A stretch of DNA of 64,000 bases, from positions 62,001 to 126,000 of the forward strand of contig DASRBI010000023.1 in NCBI GenBank assembly GCA_035685165.1, written 5' to 3'. A program made the translations under genes and the position numbers. Shown here in pieces: positions 33,860-41,641 of the stretch. This DNA comes from DATFDN01 sp035685165 (GTDB taxonomy: Bacteria > Pseudomonadota > Alphaproteobacteria > Acetobacterales > Acetobacteraceae). The notes beneath the pieces were generated by a model that made no database searches, had not been told where the DNA came from, and saw nothing but the letters and a program-made list of their open reading frames with translations. Numbering within the stretch: position 1 is the stretch's first letter; each line of letters begins with the position of its first letter.

Positions 33860-35306
33860 CCACGGGTGCGGCGGGCGCCGCAGCGCGCTCGACCTCGATC
33901 ACCTGGCCGCCCCAGCCATGCACCAGATCGGCCAGTACGGCCTCGGCCGGATAGGCGCCGCATACCAGCACATCCGGGCGCAGCCCACGCACCAGCGCCT
34001 CGGGGCTCTCGTCCTCGAACACGCACACCAGATCGACCGCCGGCACGCTCGCCACCACCGCCGCCCGCGCCGCTGTCTGCTGCTCGGGGTGCGGCTGTCC
34101 GCGTGCCTTGCGCGCGCCAGGATCGCTGTTCAGGCCGACCACCAGCCGGTCGCAGGCAAGCCGCGCCTGCTCCAGCAGATGCACATCGCCCGGCGTCAGG
34201 CCGTCGAAGGCGCCGAAGGTGAAGCCGACCCGCCAGCCCCGCTGGCGCCAGCGCGTGACTTGTTCCTCGGCCTCGTCCTGATCGACCACCTTCCGCAGCA
34301 CGGCCCGTTGCGGGCTGAGCGCGGCGAGCAAGTCGCGCTCGCGCACGACCGCCGTGCCCGCCTTGCCCACGGCGATTCCCGCGGCAAGGTTCGCCAGCCG
34401 CGCCGCCAGCGGCAGATCGAGCCCGGCGGCGAGCGCGCAGGCGAGCATGGCGACCGCCGTGTCGCCCGCGCCCGAGACATCGTATACCTCGGCCGCCTCG
34501 GCCGGGATGTGCAGCACGCCCGCATCATTCACGAGCACCATCCCATCCACGCCGCGGGTGGTCAGCACCGCGCCAAAGCCGTGCCGCTGGCGCAGAGCGG
34601 TGGCGGCGGCGACGATGCCCGCCTCGTCGCCGGTTCCAATCCCGGTCGCTGCGGCGAGTTCGGCGCGGTTCGGCATGATCACGTCCGCCCCCGCGAACGG
34701 GGCGTAGTTCGGCCCCTTGGCGTCCACCACCACGCGCCGCCCGGCTGCCTTCACCGTCGCCACGAGCTGCTCGGGCAAGCCGTCGGCGAACAGGCCTTTG
34801 CCGAAGTCCGACAGCACCGTCACGCTGGTCGCCGCGACCGAATCGCGGGCGATCCGCAGGATGCGATCGGCGAGGCGCGCATCCACCGAATGGGTCTGCT
34901 CGCGGTCGGCGCGGAACAGATGCTGGCCGGCGGCGATGTAGCGGGTCTTGACCGTGGTCGTGCGTCCGCCCTCGACCAGCAGCCAGGGCTCGACATTGGG
35001 CTGCCCGCCGATCAGCCCCGTCAGGTCTGATCCCGCCTGGTCGTCGCCGACCACCGAAATGAAGGCGGTCGCGGCGCCCAACGCGGTCAGATTCCGCACC
35101 ACGTTGCCCGCGCCACCCGGGATGGCGATCTCCCGGTCCTCGCGCAGGATCGGCACCGGCGCCTCGGGGCTCACGCGCGAGACCGAGCCATAGACATAGC
35201 GGTCCAGCATCACGTCCCCGATCACCAGGGCAGCAGCTTTCGCCAGGCGCCGCACCGCGGACGCGAGGTCGGGGACCGGCGCCAGGGCCGGCTTGCCAGG
35301 GGTCAT
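33843..35306 (-). CDS. hldE: HldE-like heptose kinase with degenerate adenylyltransferase domain
   Basis: A 487-residue two-domain protein. The N-terminal PfkB kinase (residues 1-330) makes heptose 1,7-bisphosphate for the LPS inner core and is intact, with IPGGAGNVVRNL and the catalytic SGAGDT motif. The C-terminal cytidylyltransferase-like domain should carry HxGH. Here the site is T371-P-G-D374 in FDGLTPGDVHLL, so both catalytic histidines are gone, and the later KGGDY motif is CGAYP. The kinase is probably active and the ADP-transfer function lost. A separate HldC-type enzyme elsewhere would then be needed. Confidence 0.88.
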   Translation of the reverse strand: MTPGKPALAPVPDLASAVRRLAKAAALVIGDVMLDRYVYGSVSRVSPEAPVPILREDREIAIPGGAGNVVRNLTALGAATAFISVVGDDQAGSDLTGLIGGQPNVEPWLLVEGGRTTTVKTRYIAAGQHLFRADREQTHSVDARLADRILRIARDSVAATSVTVLSDFGKGLFADGLPEQLVATVKAAGRRVVVDAKGPNYAPFAGADVIMPNRAELAAATGIGTGDEAGIVAAATALRQRHGFGAVLTTRGVDGMVLVNDAGVLHIPAEAAEVYDVSGAGDTAVAMLACALAAGLDLPLAARLANLAAGIAVGKAGTAVVRERDLLAALSPQRAVLRKVVDQDEAEEQVTRWRQRGWRVGFTFGAFDGLTPGDVHLLEQARLACDRLVVGLNSDPGARKARGQPHPEQQTAARAAVVASVPAVDLVCVFEDESPEALVRGLRPDVLVCGAYPAEAVLADLVHGWGGQVIEVERAAAPAAPVVRLKP

Positions 35307-35356
35307 GGGGGATCGCCTAGCAACTCGCGCTGCCGTGCATCAAGCGAGAGCTGAGC

Positions 35357-36076
35357 TCATGCCGAAAGGAACCCGACCCGATCCTGTTCCAGCACCGCGC
35401 ATGTCAGCGTGCCGCCCATCACCGCCCCGGTGTCGATACCGATGCGGTTGGGGCGCACGACCGGCGCGTGGGCGGGTGTATGTCCATGCACCACCACCGC
35501 CTCCAACGGCGCGGCATGGGAGAGGAACGGATCGCGGATCCAGATCACGTCCTCGCGCGACTGCGCTTCCAGACCGACACCGGGGCGGATGCCCGCATGG
35601 ACAAAGACATAGGGGCCGATGCGATGCATCGGCGCAAGCCCGCGAAGGAACGTGACGGGCTCGGGCGAAAGCCGTGCCGCCCAACGCGCCGGCTCGATCG
35701 CCTGCTCCAGCCCGAAGCTCGCCAGGGTTGCGAACGCGCCGTTGCGAAGCCACAGGTCGACCGAGGTCTCGTCGCGCCGCTCGAGCGCATCCAGCATCAT
35801 CGCCTCGTGATTGCCGAGCAGGTTCACCGTGGCGGTGATGCCCTGCGGCGCGGTTCCGGCCATCAGGTGCGCGAGCACGCCGGCGCTGTCCGGCCCGCGG
35901 TCCACATAGTCGCCGAGATGCACGAGGATCGCCTCGCGCGTCGGCCGCTCGGCCAGATCCTCCGTGATCCGACCGTGCAGCGCGCGGAGCCGATCCAGGC
36001 AGCCATGCACATCGCCTACGGCATACACCCGAAGACCTTCAGGCAGGCGACCAGGTGCAGGCCGGAACGCGATCAT
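35357..36076 (-). CDS. PPP-family serine/threonine-type metallophosphatase
   Basis: A 239-residue phosphoprotein-phosphatase-like protein. The three PPP motifs are present: VGDVHGCLD, GDYVDRGPD and GNHEAM, followed by the VHAGIRPG and VVHGHTP motifs. Together these provide the ligands for two metals. The ATG at 36076 is chosen because homology begins there, and the upstream frame is antisense to thiS. It could act on phosphoproteins or on nucleotides such as Ap4A. It diverges from thiS over 84 bp. Confidence 0.88.
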   Translation of the reverse strand: MIAFRPAPGRLPEGLRVYAVGDVHGCLDRLRALHGRITEDLAERPTREAILVHLGDYVDRGPDSAGVLAHLMAGTAPQGITATVNLLGNHEAMMLDALERRDETSVDLWLRNGAFATLASFGLEQAIEPARWAARLSPEPVTFLRGLAPMHRIGPYVFVHAGIRPGVGLEAQSREDVIWIRDPFLSHAAPLEAVVVHGHTPAHAPVVRPNRIGIDTGAVMGGTLTCAVLEQDRVGFLSA

Positions 36077-36160
36077 GCCCCGGATCGCCGCCGTGCCGTG
36101 CGGGGTGCCATGCGGCGCCGCTTCCTTGTCGCACGCGCCCGGAGGGCGGATATTGGCACC

Positions 36161-36373
36161 ATGAGCAGTCGGATCCTTCTGACGCTGAACGGCGAGGCCC
36201 GCAGCTTCGATGGGCCGCTGACCGTCGCCGGCCTGCTGACCGAGCTTGGCTTCGAGACCCGCAAGGTGGCCGTGGAGCGCAACATGGAGATCGTCCCGCG
36301 CTCGCGCTACGCCGAAGTCTGGCTCGGCAGCGGCGACGCGCTCGAAATCGTGCACTTCATCGGCGGAGGCTGA
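36161..36373 (+). CDS. thiS: Sulfur carrier protein ThiS
   Basis: A 70-residue ubiquitin-like sulfur carrier for thiazole synthesis. It starts MSSRILLTLNGEARSF and ends in the functional IVHFIGGG, whose terminal Gly-Gly is adenylated and turned into a thiocarboxylate. ThiG follows after one base. No THI-box riboswitch was recognised in the 84 bp upstream. thiF, thiO and thiC are not in view. Confidence 0.93.
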   Translation: MSSRILLTLNGEARSFDGPLTVAGLLTELGFETRKVAVERNMEIVPRSRYAEVWLGSGDALEIVHFIGGG

Positions 36374-36374
36374 G

Positions 36375-37169
36375 ATGGACGGAACCACGATCATCGAGGA
36401 CGACGGCTGGACCGTCGCCGGCCGCCGCTTCCGCTCGCGCCTGATCGTCGGCACCGGCAAATACAAGGACTATGTGGAAACCGCCGCCGCCATCGAGGCG
36501 AGCGGCGCGGAGATCGTGACGGTCGCGGTGCGCCGGGTGAACCTGTCCGACCCGAAGGCGCCGATGCTTCAGGATTACGTGGACCCGAAAAGGTACACCT
36601 ACCTTCCGAACACCGCGGGCTGTCATACCGCGCAGGATGCGGTCCGCACGCTCCGCCTCGCCCGCGAGGCGGGCGGGTGGAACTTGGTCAAGCTTGAAGT
36701 CCTCGGCCCGCCGCCGACGCTTTATCCCGACATGCCGGCAACGCTCGAAGCCGCCGAGGCGCTGATCAAGGACGGGTTCGAGGTGATGGTCTATTGCGCC
36801 GACGACCCGGTTTCCGCGGTCAAATTGCAGGACATGGGGTGCGTCGCGATCATGCCGCTCGGCGCGCCGATCGGCTCCGGCTTGGGCATCCAGAACCCGG
36901 CGATGATCTCGATCCTGCGCGAGCTGGTGAAGGTGCCGTTCCTGGTCGATGCCGGGGTGGGCCAGGCCTCGGACGCGGCGATCGCGATGGAGCTCGGCTG
37001 CGATGCGGTGCTGCTCAACTCGGCGATCGCGCACGCCAAGGATCCGGTCAGGATGGCACGCGCCATGAAACTCGCGGTCGAGGCCGGACGGCTTTCCTAC
37101 CTTGCCGGGCGGATGCCGCGGCGGATGGGCGCCGATCCGTCCAGCCCACTGACCGGATTGATCAGATAA
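36375..37169 (+). CDS. thiG: Thiazole synthase
   Basis: A 264-residue TIM-barrel enzyme that builds the thiazole phosphate of thiamine from deoxyxylulose phosphate, dehydroglycine and ThiS thiocarboxylate. The Schiff-base Lys106 is in WNLVKLEVLG. PNTAGCHTAQDAVRT and GAPIGSGLGIQNP are hallmark motifs. It is one base from thiS, so the two are surely co-translated. The full length is normal. Confidence 0.96.
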   Translation: MDGTTIIEDDGWTVAGRRFRSRLIVGTGKYKDYVETAAAIEASGAEIVTVAVRRVNLSDPKAPMLQDYVDPKRYTYLPNTAGCHTAQDAVRTLRLAREAGGWNLVKLEVLGPPPTLYPDMPATLEAAEALIKDGFEVMVYCADDPVSAVKLQDMGCVAIMPLGAPIGSGLGIQNPAMISILRELVKVPFLVDAGVGQASDAAIAMELGCDAVLLNSAIAHAKDPVRMARAMKLAVEAGRLSYLAGRMPRRMGADPSSPLTGLIR

Positions 37170-37173
37170 TCAC

Positions 37174-37263
37174 CGTCATGACCGGGCTTGGCCCGGCTAC
37201 CCAAGCCTGTGCCGCCCGTGGCCAAGCAAGTCGTGGGTGCCCAGGCCAAGCCCTTGCATGACG
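37174..37263. repeat. Palindromic intergenic element, CGTCATG/CATGACG arms
   Basis: CGTCATG at 37174-37180 and CATGACG at 37257-37263 bound about 90 bp with internal GGGCTTGGCCCGGC and GGCCAAGCCC pairs. It fills most of the gap between thiG and the AhpD-like gene. It is the same type of element as 6572-6689. Confidence 0.6.
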
Positions 37264-37282
37264 TCCGGAAGGACGAACGCCA

Positions 37283-37870
37283 ATGCCCCAGCCTTCCCAC
37301 ATCTCCAAACTCGGCGTGCCCGACCCGGAAACGCTCGACGAGGATTTGCGCGCGCTCTGGCGCAAGTGCGTCGATAAGCTCGGCTTCGTGCCGAACGTCT
37401 ACAGCGCCTATTCGCTCCGGCCAGAGCGGCTGCGGAACTTTATGCGGATGTACAACGAGATCATGCTCTCGGACTCCGGCCTCTCGAAGCTGGAGCGGGA
37501 GATGGTCGCTGTCGTCGTTTCCTCCGCCAATCGCTGCTATTACTGCCTCGTCGCGCACGGTGCGGCGGTCCGGCAGCTCTCGGGCGATCCCGAACTCGGC
37601 GAGATGATGGCGCTGAATTACCGCGTCGCCGAACTCGATCCGCGCCGGCGCGCCATGCTCGACTTCGCCTGGAAGATGACCACCACGCCCTGGCTGATCG
37701 AGGACGCCGACCGCGATGCGCTGCGCCGCGCGGGGCTGAGCGAGGCGGATATTTTCGACCTCGCGGAGACGGTGGCGTTCTTCAATCTTTCCAATCGCAT
37801 GGCGTCTGCAATGGACATGATGCCGAACCGCGAATACCATCGTTCCGCTCGTGGCGAGCCGTCGGGCTAA
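37283..37870 (+). CDS. AhpD/CMD-like peroxidase-related protein
   Basis: A 195-residue all-helical protein of the carboxymuconolactone decarboxylase/AhpD superfamily, in the peroxidase-related branch. The redox motif is Cys85-x-x-Cys88-x-x-x-His92 in ANRCYYCLVAHG. Such proteins reduce peroxides or protect against oxidative damage with an external thiol donor. Its real partner is unknown. The start is set by family homology. Confidence 0.88.
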   Translation: MPQPSHISKLGVPDPETLDEDLRALWRKCVDKLGFVPNVYSAYSLRPERLRNFMRMYNEIMLSDSGLSKLEREMVAVVVSSANRCYYCLVAHGAAVRQLSGDPELGEMMALNYRVAELDPRRRAMLDFAWKMTTTPWLIEDADRDALRRAGLSEADIFDLAETVAFFNLSNRMASAMDMMPNREYHRSARGEPSG

Positions 37871-38011
37871 GCGACAGGGCGTTCTGCGCGTGAGTGATCC
37901 AGACGCCCTGGCGACCTTCGGGTTTCCCGGCTGCGGATCGAATGCAGGCGCGCCCCGGCGAATTTCGGAGCGGTCGAAATCCGCCCGCCGCCACGTGTTC
38001 TACCGTGCCCC

Positions 38012-39031
38012 ATGAAGATCGACGCCCGCCGCCTGCCTTCCTTCCTGCGCGATCCCGGCAACGCCCGTGTCGTGCTGCTCTATGGCGACGATGTGGGCAT
38101 GATCCGCGAGCATGCTGCGGCGCTGACCCGGGCGGTGGCGGGTGCGCCCGATGATCCGTTCCGCGTCGCCGAGCTCGACCGCGACGAGGCGGGCAATCTG
38201 CTCGGCGAGGCGGGCTCCCTGCCGCTCACCGGCGGCCGCCGCGTCGTCCGGCTGCGCGAGGCGGCCGACAACGACGCCACTCGCGAGGCGGTGCGCGCGG
38301 TCTTGGAAAGCGCCGCCCCGGCGCTGGTGATCATAGAGGCCGGCAGCCTCAATGCGCGCTCCGCGCTGCGGAAGCTCGTGGAGGCGGCGCCCGACGGGGC
38401 GGCGATCGGCTGCTACCCCGACGAGCCCCGCGCCATTGCCGACACGATCCGCGAGACGCTGGCGGCCGAGGGCGTCGGCGCCGATACCGAGGCGCTCGCC
38501 TGGCTCGCCGCCCATCTCGGGGCGGATCGCGCCGCCACGCGCCAGGAGTTGGCGAAGCTCGCCCTCTATCTCGGCCCCGGCGGGCGGGCGGACCTCGCCG
38601 CCGCCACCGAATGCGTGGGCGACCTCGCCGGGTTGTCGCTCGATGATGCCCTGTTCGCCGCCACCTCGGGCGAGGTGGTGCTGGCCGACCGCGCGCTCGA
38701 ACTCGCGCTGGCCGAGGGGGCAACGCCGGTCGGCGTGCTGCGGGCGGCGCTGATGCATGTGCAGCGCCTGCACCGGGCGCGGCTGGAGATGGACCGGGGC
38801 CTGTCGGCCGCGGAGGCGGCGAAGGCGGCCCGCCCGCCGGTGTTCTTCCGCCGCATCGGCGCCTTCGCCCGCGCGCTCGCGCTCTGGCCCGCCGCCGCGC
38901 TGATGGCGCAGGCGGGGGCGCTATCCACGGCCGAGCTCGCGTGCAAGCGCACCGGCGCCCCCGACCTCGCCCTCTGCCGCGGCGCCGTGCTGGCGATGGC
39001 CCAGCGGGCGTCTCGCCGGACGGCGCGTTAG
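38012..39031 (+). CDS. holA: DNA polymerase III subunit delta
   Basis: A 339-residue clamp-loader subunit that opens the beta clamp. The N-terminal AAA+-like domain begins MKIDARRLPSFL and continues VVLLYGDDVGMIREHA. PLTGGRRVVRLREA near residue 72 is typical, and the C-terminal collar domain includes GVLRAALMHVQRLHRARLEM. The stop codon overlaps that of the next, convergent gene by 4 bp. lptE and leuS, frequent neighbours of holA elsewhere, are absent. Confidence 0.92.
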   Translation: MKIDARRLPSFLRDPGNARVVLLYGDDVGMIREHAAALTRAVAGAPDDPFRVAELDRDEAGNLLGEAGSLPLTGGRRVVRLREAADNDATREAVRAVLESAAPALVIIEAGSLNARSALRKLVEAAPDGAAIGCYPDEPRAIADTIRETLAAEGVGADTEALAWLAAHLGADRAATRQELAKLALYLGPGGRADLAAATECVGDLAGLSLDDALFAATSGEVVLADRALELALAEGATPVGVLRAALMHVQRLHRARLEMDRGLSAAEAAKAARPPVFFRRIGAFARALALWPAAALMAQAGALSTAELACKRTGAPDLALCRGAVLAMAQRASRRTAR

Positions 39032-40128
39032 GGCCGGAACCGCCCCGGCCGCACCGCCTCGACGATCGCGCCTGCCTCCCCCGGATCGCGCCCGGCGATC
39101 AGATCGGCGACGAACCGGCCGGCGGCGGGCGAGGTTTGGATGCCGTAGCCGCCCTGGCCGACGCACCAGAAAAAGCCCGCCGCATCTGCATCCCAGCCGA
39201 AGGCAAGGCTGCCGTCCGCGGTGAAGGTGCGAAGCCCCGCCCAGCTTCGCTCGACGCGCCGCACCTCGATCGCCAGCGCCTGCTGCATCCGGTCGATCCC
39301 GAGCGCGATGTCGAACGCGTCGGGCTGCACGTCGTGGGGAGGCATCGGCGTCTCGTCGGCCGGCGAGACCATCAGACGGGTCCGTGCCTCCGGCCGCGCA
39401 TACCAGTCGGGGCCGAGCACCAGCGGCCAGTGCTCCACCTCCCAGGGCGCGGGATCGATGATCGCGGCGGTGCGCCGGCAAGGGCGGAGGCCGATCGGGC
39501 GCAGCCCGGCGAGGGCCGCCACCACATCGCCCCACGCCCCGGCGGCGTTCACCAGTACAGGGGCGGCGAACAGCCCGCCCGCGCTCGTCTCCACCCGCCA
39601 GAGCCCGCCCGAGCGGCCGATGCGCGTGGCACGCTGCCCGAGACCGAGCACGCCGCCCTGGCGCCGCAGCCCGCGCAGGAAGCCCTGATGCAGCGCGGCT
39701 ACATCCATGTCGAAGCAATCGGGTTCGAGCGCCGCGCCAGCGGCATAGCCCTCACGCAACGCCGGGACCATCCGCCCCGCCTCTTCGGGCGTGATGGCCT
39801 GGATGCCGCCACCTTCCGCGATCGCCGCCTCCAGGGCGGGAAGCGACCCCGGCGGCGCCAGATGGAGCACCGCCCGGGGCCGCATCAGCGGCACCTCGGC
39901 AAATCCGGGCGGGGGCTGCTCGAAGAACGGGCGGGAGAGGGCGGTCAGCACCCGCACATCGGGAGGCCCGTAATTCCGAACCCAGATCGCGGCCGACCGG
40001 CCGGTCGTGTGATAGCCCGCCTGCGCCTCGGCCTCGAGCAGTGCCACGCGCCGGTCGGCGGCGAGCGCCCACGCCGCGCTCGCCCCGGCCATCCCGGCCC
40101 CGATCACCACCGCATCGAAGCGCTCCAT
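39028..40128 (-). CDS. FAD-dependent D-arginine dehydrogenase-like oxidoreductase
   Basis: A 366-residue flavoprotein of the DAO superfamily. The FAD motif is VVIGAGMAGASAAWAL at residue 6. The following QAGYHTTGRSAA, ALHQGFLRGLRRQGG and VNAAGAWGD segments closely follow D-arginine dehydrogenase (DauA) of Pseudomonas. WVGQGGYGIQTSPA-like residues near 320 (here WCVGQGGYGIQTS) close the active site. It would deaminate D-amino acids to 2-oxo acids. ATG 40128 is chosen from homology. A 32-bp-period repeat array begins 38 bp upstream and might influence its promoter. Confidence 0.85.
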   Translation of the reverse strand: MERFDAVVIGAGMAGASAAWALAADRRVALLEAEAQAGYHTTGRSAAIWVRNYGPPDVRVLTALSRPFFEQPPPGFAEVPLMRPRAVLHLAPPGSLPALEAAIAEGGGIQAITPEEAGRMVPALREGYAAGAALEPDCFDMDVAALHQGFLRGLRRQGGVLGLGQRATRIGRSGGLWRVETSAGGLFAAPVLVNAAGAWGDVVAALAGLRPIGLRPCRRTAAIIDPAPWEVEHWPLVLGPDWYARPEARTRLMVSPADETPMPPHDVQPDAFDIALGIDRMQQALAIEVRRVERSWAGLRTFTADGSLAFGWDADAAGFFWCVGQGGYGIQTSPAAGRFVADLIAGRDPGEAGAIVEAVRPGRFRP

Positions 40129-40165
40129 GGGGGCACCCTTGCGCCGCAGCGGCATGCCTCGCAAC

Positions 40166-40275
40166 CCGGTACGAAATCGCCGCGCGGCCGCGTGAACCCG
40201 GTACGAAATCCGCCGCGGTCGCCGGGATCTCCGTAGCGAACGCGCGCCGGCGGGCGCGCGCCCGGTACATATTTT
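40166..40275. repeat. Second GGTACGAA array with exact 32-bp period
   Basis: Cores CCGGTACGAA at 40168 and 40200 and CCGGTACAT at 40264 (positions of GGTAC) lie on a strict 32-bp grid. The fourth grid position, 40232, holds a decayed core (CCGTAGCGAA). The array fills the 160-bp gap between the start of the D-arginine-dehydrogenase-like gene and the end of a binding-protein gene. Orientation and phase are the same as in the array at 3-143. Too short and too variable to be a CRISPR array. Confidence 0.75.
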
Positions 40276-40288
40276 CCCGCAGGTCAGC

Positions 40289-41488
40289 CTAGGTGGCGAC
40301 GCCCTCGATCACCTCGCCGAACCGCTCCCACTTCTCGCCGGTCCAGCGCGCTGGCTGCAAGGCACGCACCGGGTGGTAGTTGGTCGGGCTGGTGTTGATC
40401 TTGATCCCCGGCAGCAGCACCGGGTTGTCGAGGTTGTGCAGGTTGGTCGCCTGCTTCATCACATTCGCCCGCGAGAAGTCGCCGTTGCACTGCTGTAGCA
40501 CCTTCCACATCGTGTGGCTCACAGCGTAGCCCGCGATGTAGCCGCCGTCGGTGATGTCGCCGCCCGGCACGTATTTCGCCATGAACGCCTTGAAGCCCTT
40601 CATGCCCTCGTCGTTGTCCCACGACGGATCGGCCGGGTCCTTCAGGTAGAGCGTGCTGATCATGCCGATCGCGTTCTCCGGCCCCGCCGGGCGCATCACC
40701 GCACCGACCGAGATCGCGACATTGGTCATGAAGAACATCGGCTTCCAGTTGAGGTCGTGCACCTTGCGGATCGCCTGCGCGGCGAACTTTGGCGTCGCCG
40801 CCACCAGCAGCGTATCAGCGCCGCTGTTCTGCAAATCCGCGATCTGGCTGTCCACCGTGGCGTCCGTCACCTCGTAGGTGAGCGCCTTGGCCACCACCTT
40901 ATCCCAGTCCTTGCCGAGCACGTCGCGCACGCCGACCGGATAGTCCTTGCCGAAATCGTCGTTCTGATACAGCAGGGCGAGCTTCGCCTTCGGATTCTCC
41001 TTCAGCATGTACTTGGTGTAGATCTGCGCTTCCGTGCGGTAGCTCGGCTGCCAGCCGATGGTCCAGGGAAACTCCTTGTAGTTGCCCCACTTGTCCGCAC
41101 CCGTGGCGACGAAAAGCTGCGGCACCTTCCGCTGGTTGCAATACCGCTCGATCGCCGAGTTGGTCGGCGTGCCGAGCGTGTGGAACAGGAAATCGACCTT
41201 GTCCTGCTCCACCAGGCGCCGCACCTGCTCGACCGTCTTGGGCGGGCTGTAGCCGTCATCGTAGGAAAGGAAGTCGATCTGCCGGCCGGCGACGCCGCCC
41301 TGGTCGTTGACCCACTTGAAGTACCCGACGTCGGCCTTGCCGACCGAGGAATAGGCCGAGGCCGGCCCGCTGTACGGCATGGTGTTGCCGATCTTGATGA
41401 CGCCGGCCGCGCGCGCGCGCCCGATGATTGCCGGCGCCACCAAGCTGGACACGCCGGCCGCCAGCATCTCTCTTCTTCCAAGGACCAT
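40289..41488 (-). CDS. Branched-chain-amino-acid-type substrate-binding protein, copy 1
   Basis: A 399-residue periplasmic binding protein (Peripla_BP_6, type I fold). The N-terminus GRREMLAAGVSSLVAPAIIG and RARA is a twin-arginine-like signal. The mature protein starts VIKIGNTMPYSGPASAYS. It closely resembles the next gene along its full length. GGGAGG lies before the ATG. No permease or ATPase genes of a Liv-type transporter are adjacent. Ligands in this group include amino acids, amides, urea and aromatic acids, and none can be assigned. Confidence 0.9.
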   Translation of the reverse strand: MVLGRREMLAAGVSSLVAPAIIGRARAAGVIKIGNTMPYSGPASAYSSVGKADVGYFKWVNDQGGVAGRQIDFLSYDDGYSPPKTVEQVRRLVEQDKVDFLFHTLGTPTNSAIERYCNQRKVPQLFVATGADKWGNYKEFPWTIGWQPSYRTEAQIYTKYMLKENPKAKLALLYQNDDFGKDYPVGVRDVLGKDWDKVVAKALTYEVTDATVDSQIADLQNSGADTLLVAATPKFAAQAIRKVHDLNWKPMFFMTNVAISVGAVMRPAGPENAIGMISTLYLKDPADPSWDNDEGMKGFKAFMAKYVPGGDITDGGYIAGYAVSHTMWKVLQQCNGDFSRANVMKQATNLHNLDNPVLLPGIKINTSPTNYHPVRALQPARWTGEKWERFGEVIEGVAT

Positions 41489-41569
41489 CTGACACCTCCC
41501 ATCGCCCTTCGCCGGGCCGGCGAATGTGACCGCGCGGCCCGCCGGCGCGCAAGGGCGCGAGCAGTGCTA

Positions 41570-41613
41570 CCTCTCCGCCCCTTGGGGCGGAGAGGGTTCG
41601 GACGAGGTGGGAG
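41570..41613. repeat. Palindromic repeat between the two binding-protein genes
   Basis: CCTCTCCGCCCC (41570-41581) and GGGGCGGAGAGG (41584-41595) form a perfect 12-bp stem with a 2-base centre. The adjoining stretch up to 41613 repeats that inside phnI at 17241. It may act as a terminator or transcript-stabilising hairpin between the tandem genes. Confidence 0.65.
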
Positions 41614-41641
41614 ATTTGACGAGAGGTGGGGGACTTGCGCC

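Noticed and set aside
36077..36160. TPP riboswitch upstream of thiS
   Set aside because: The 84-bp gap is short and I could not find the conserved THI-box motifs.
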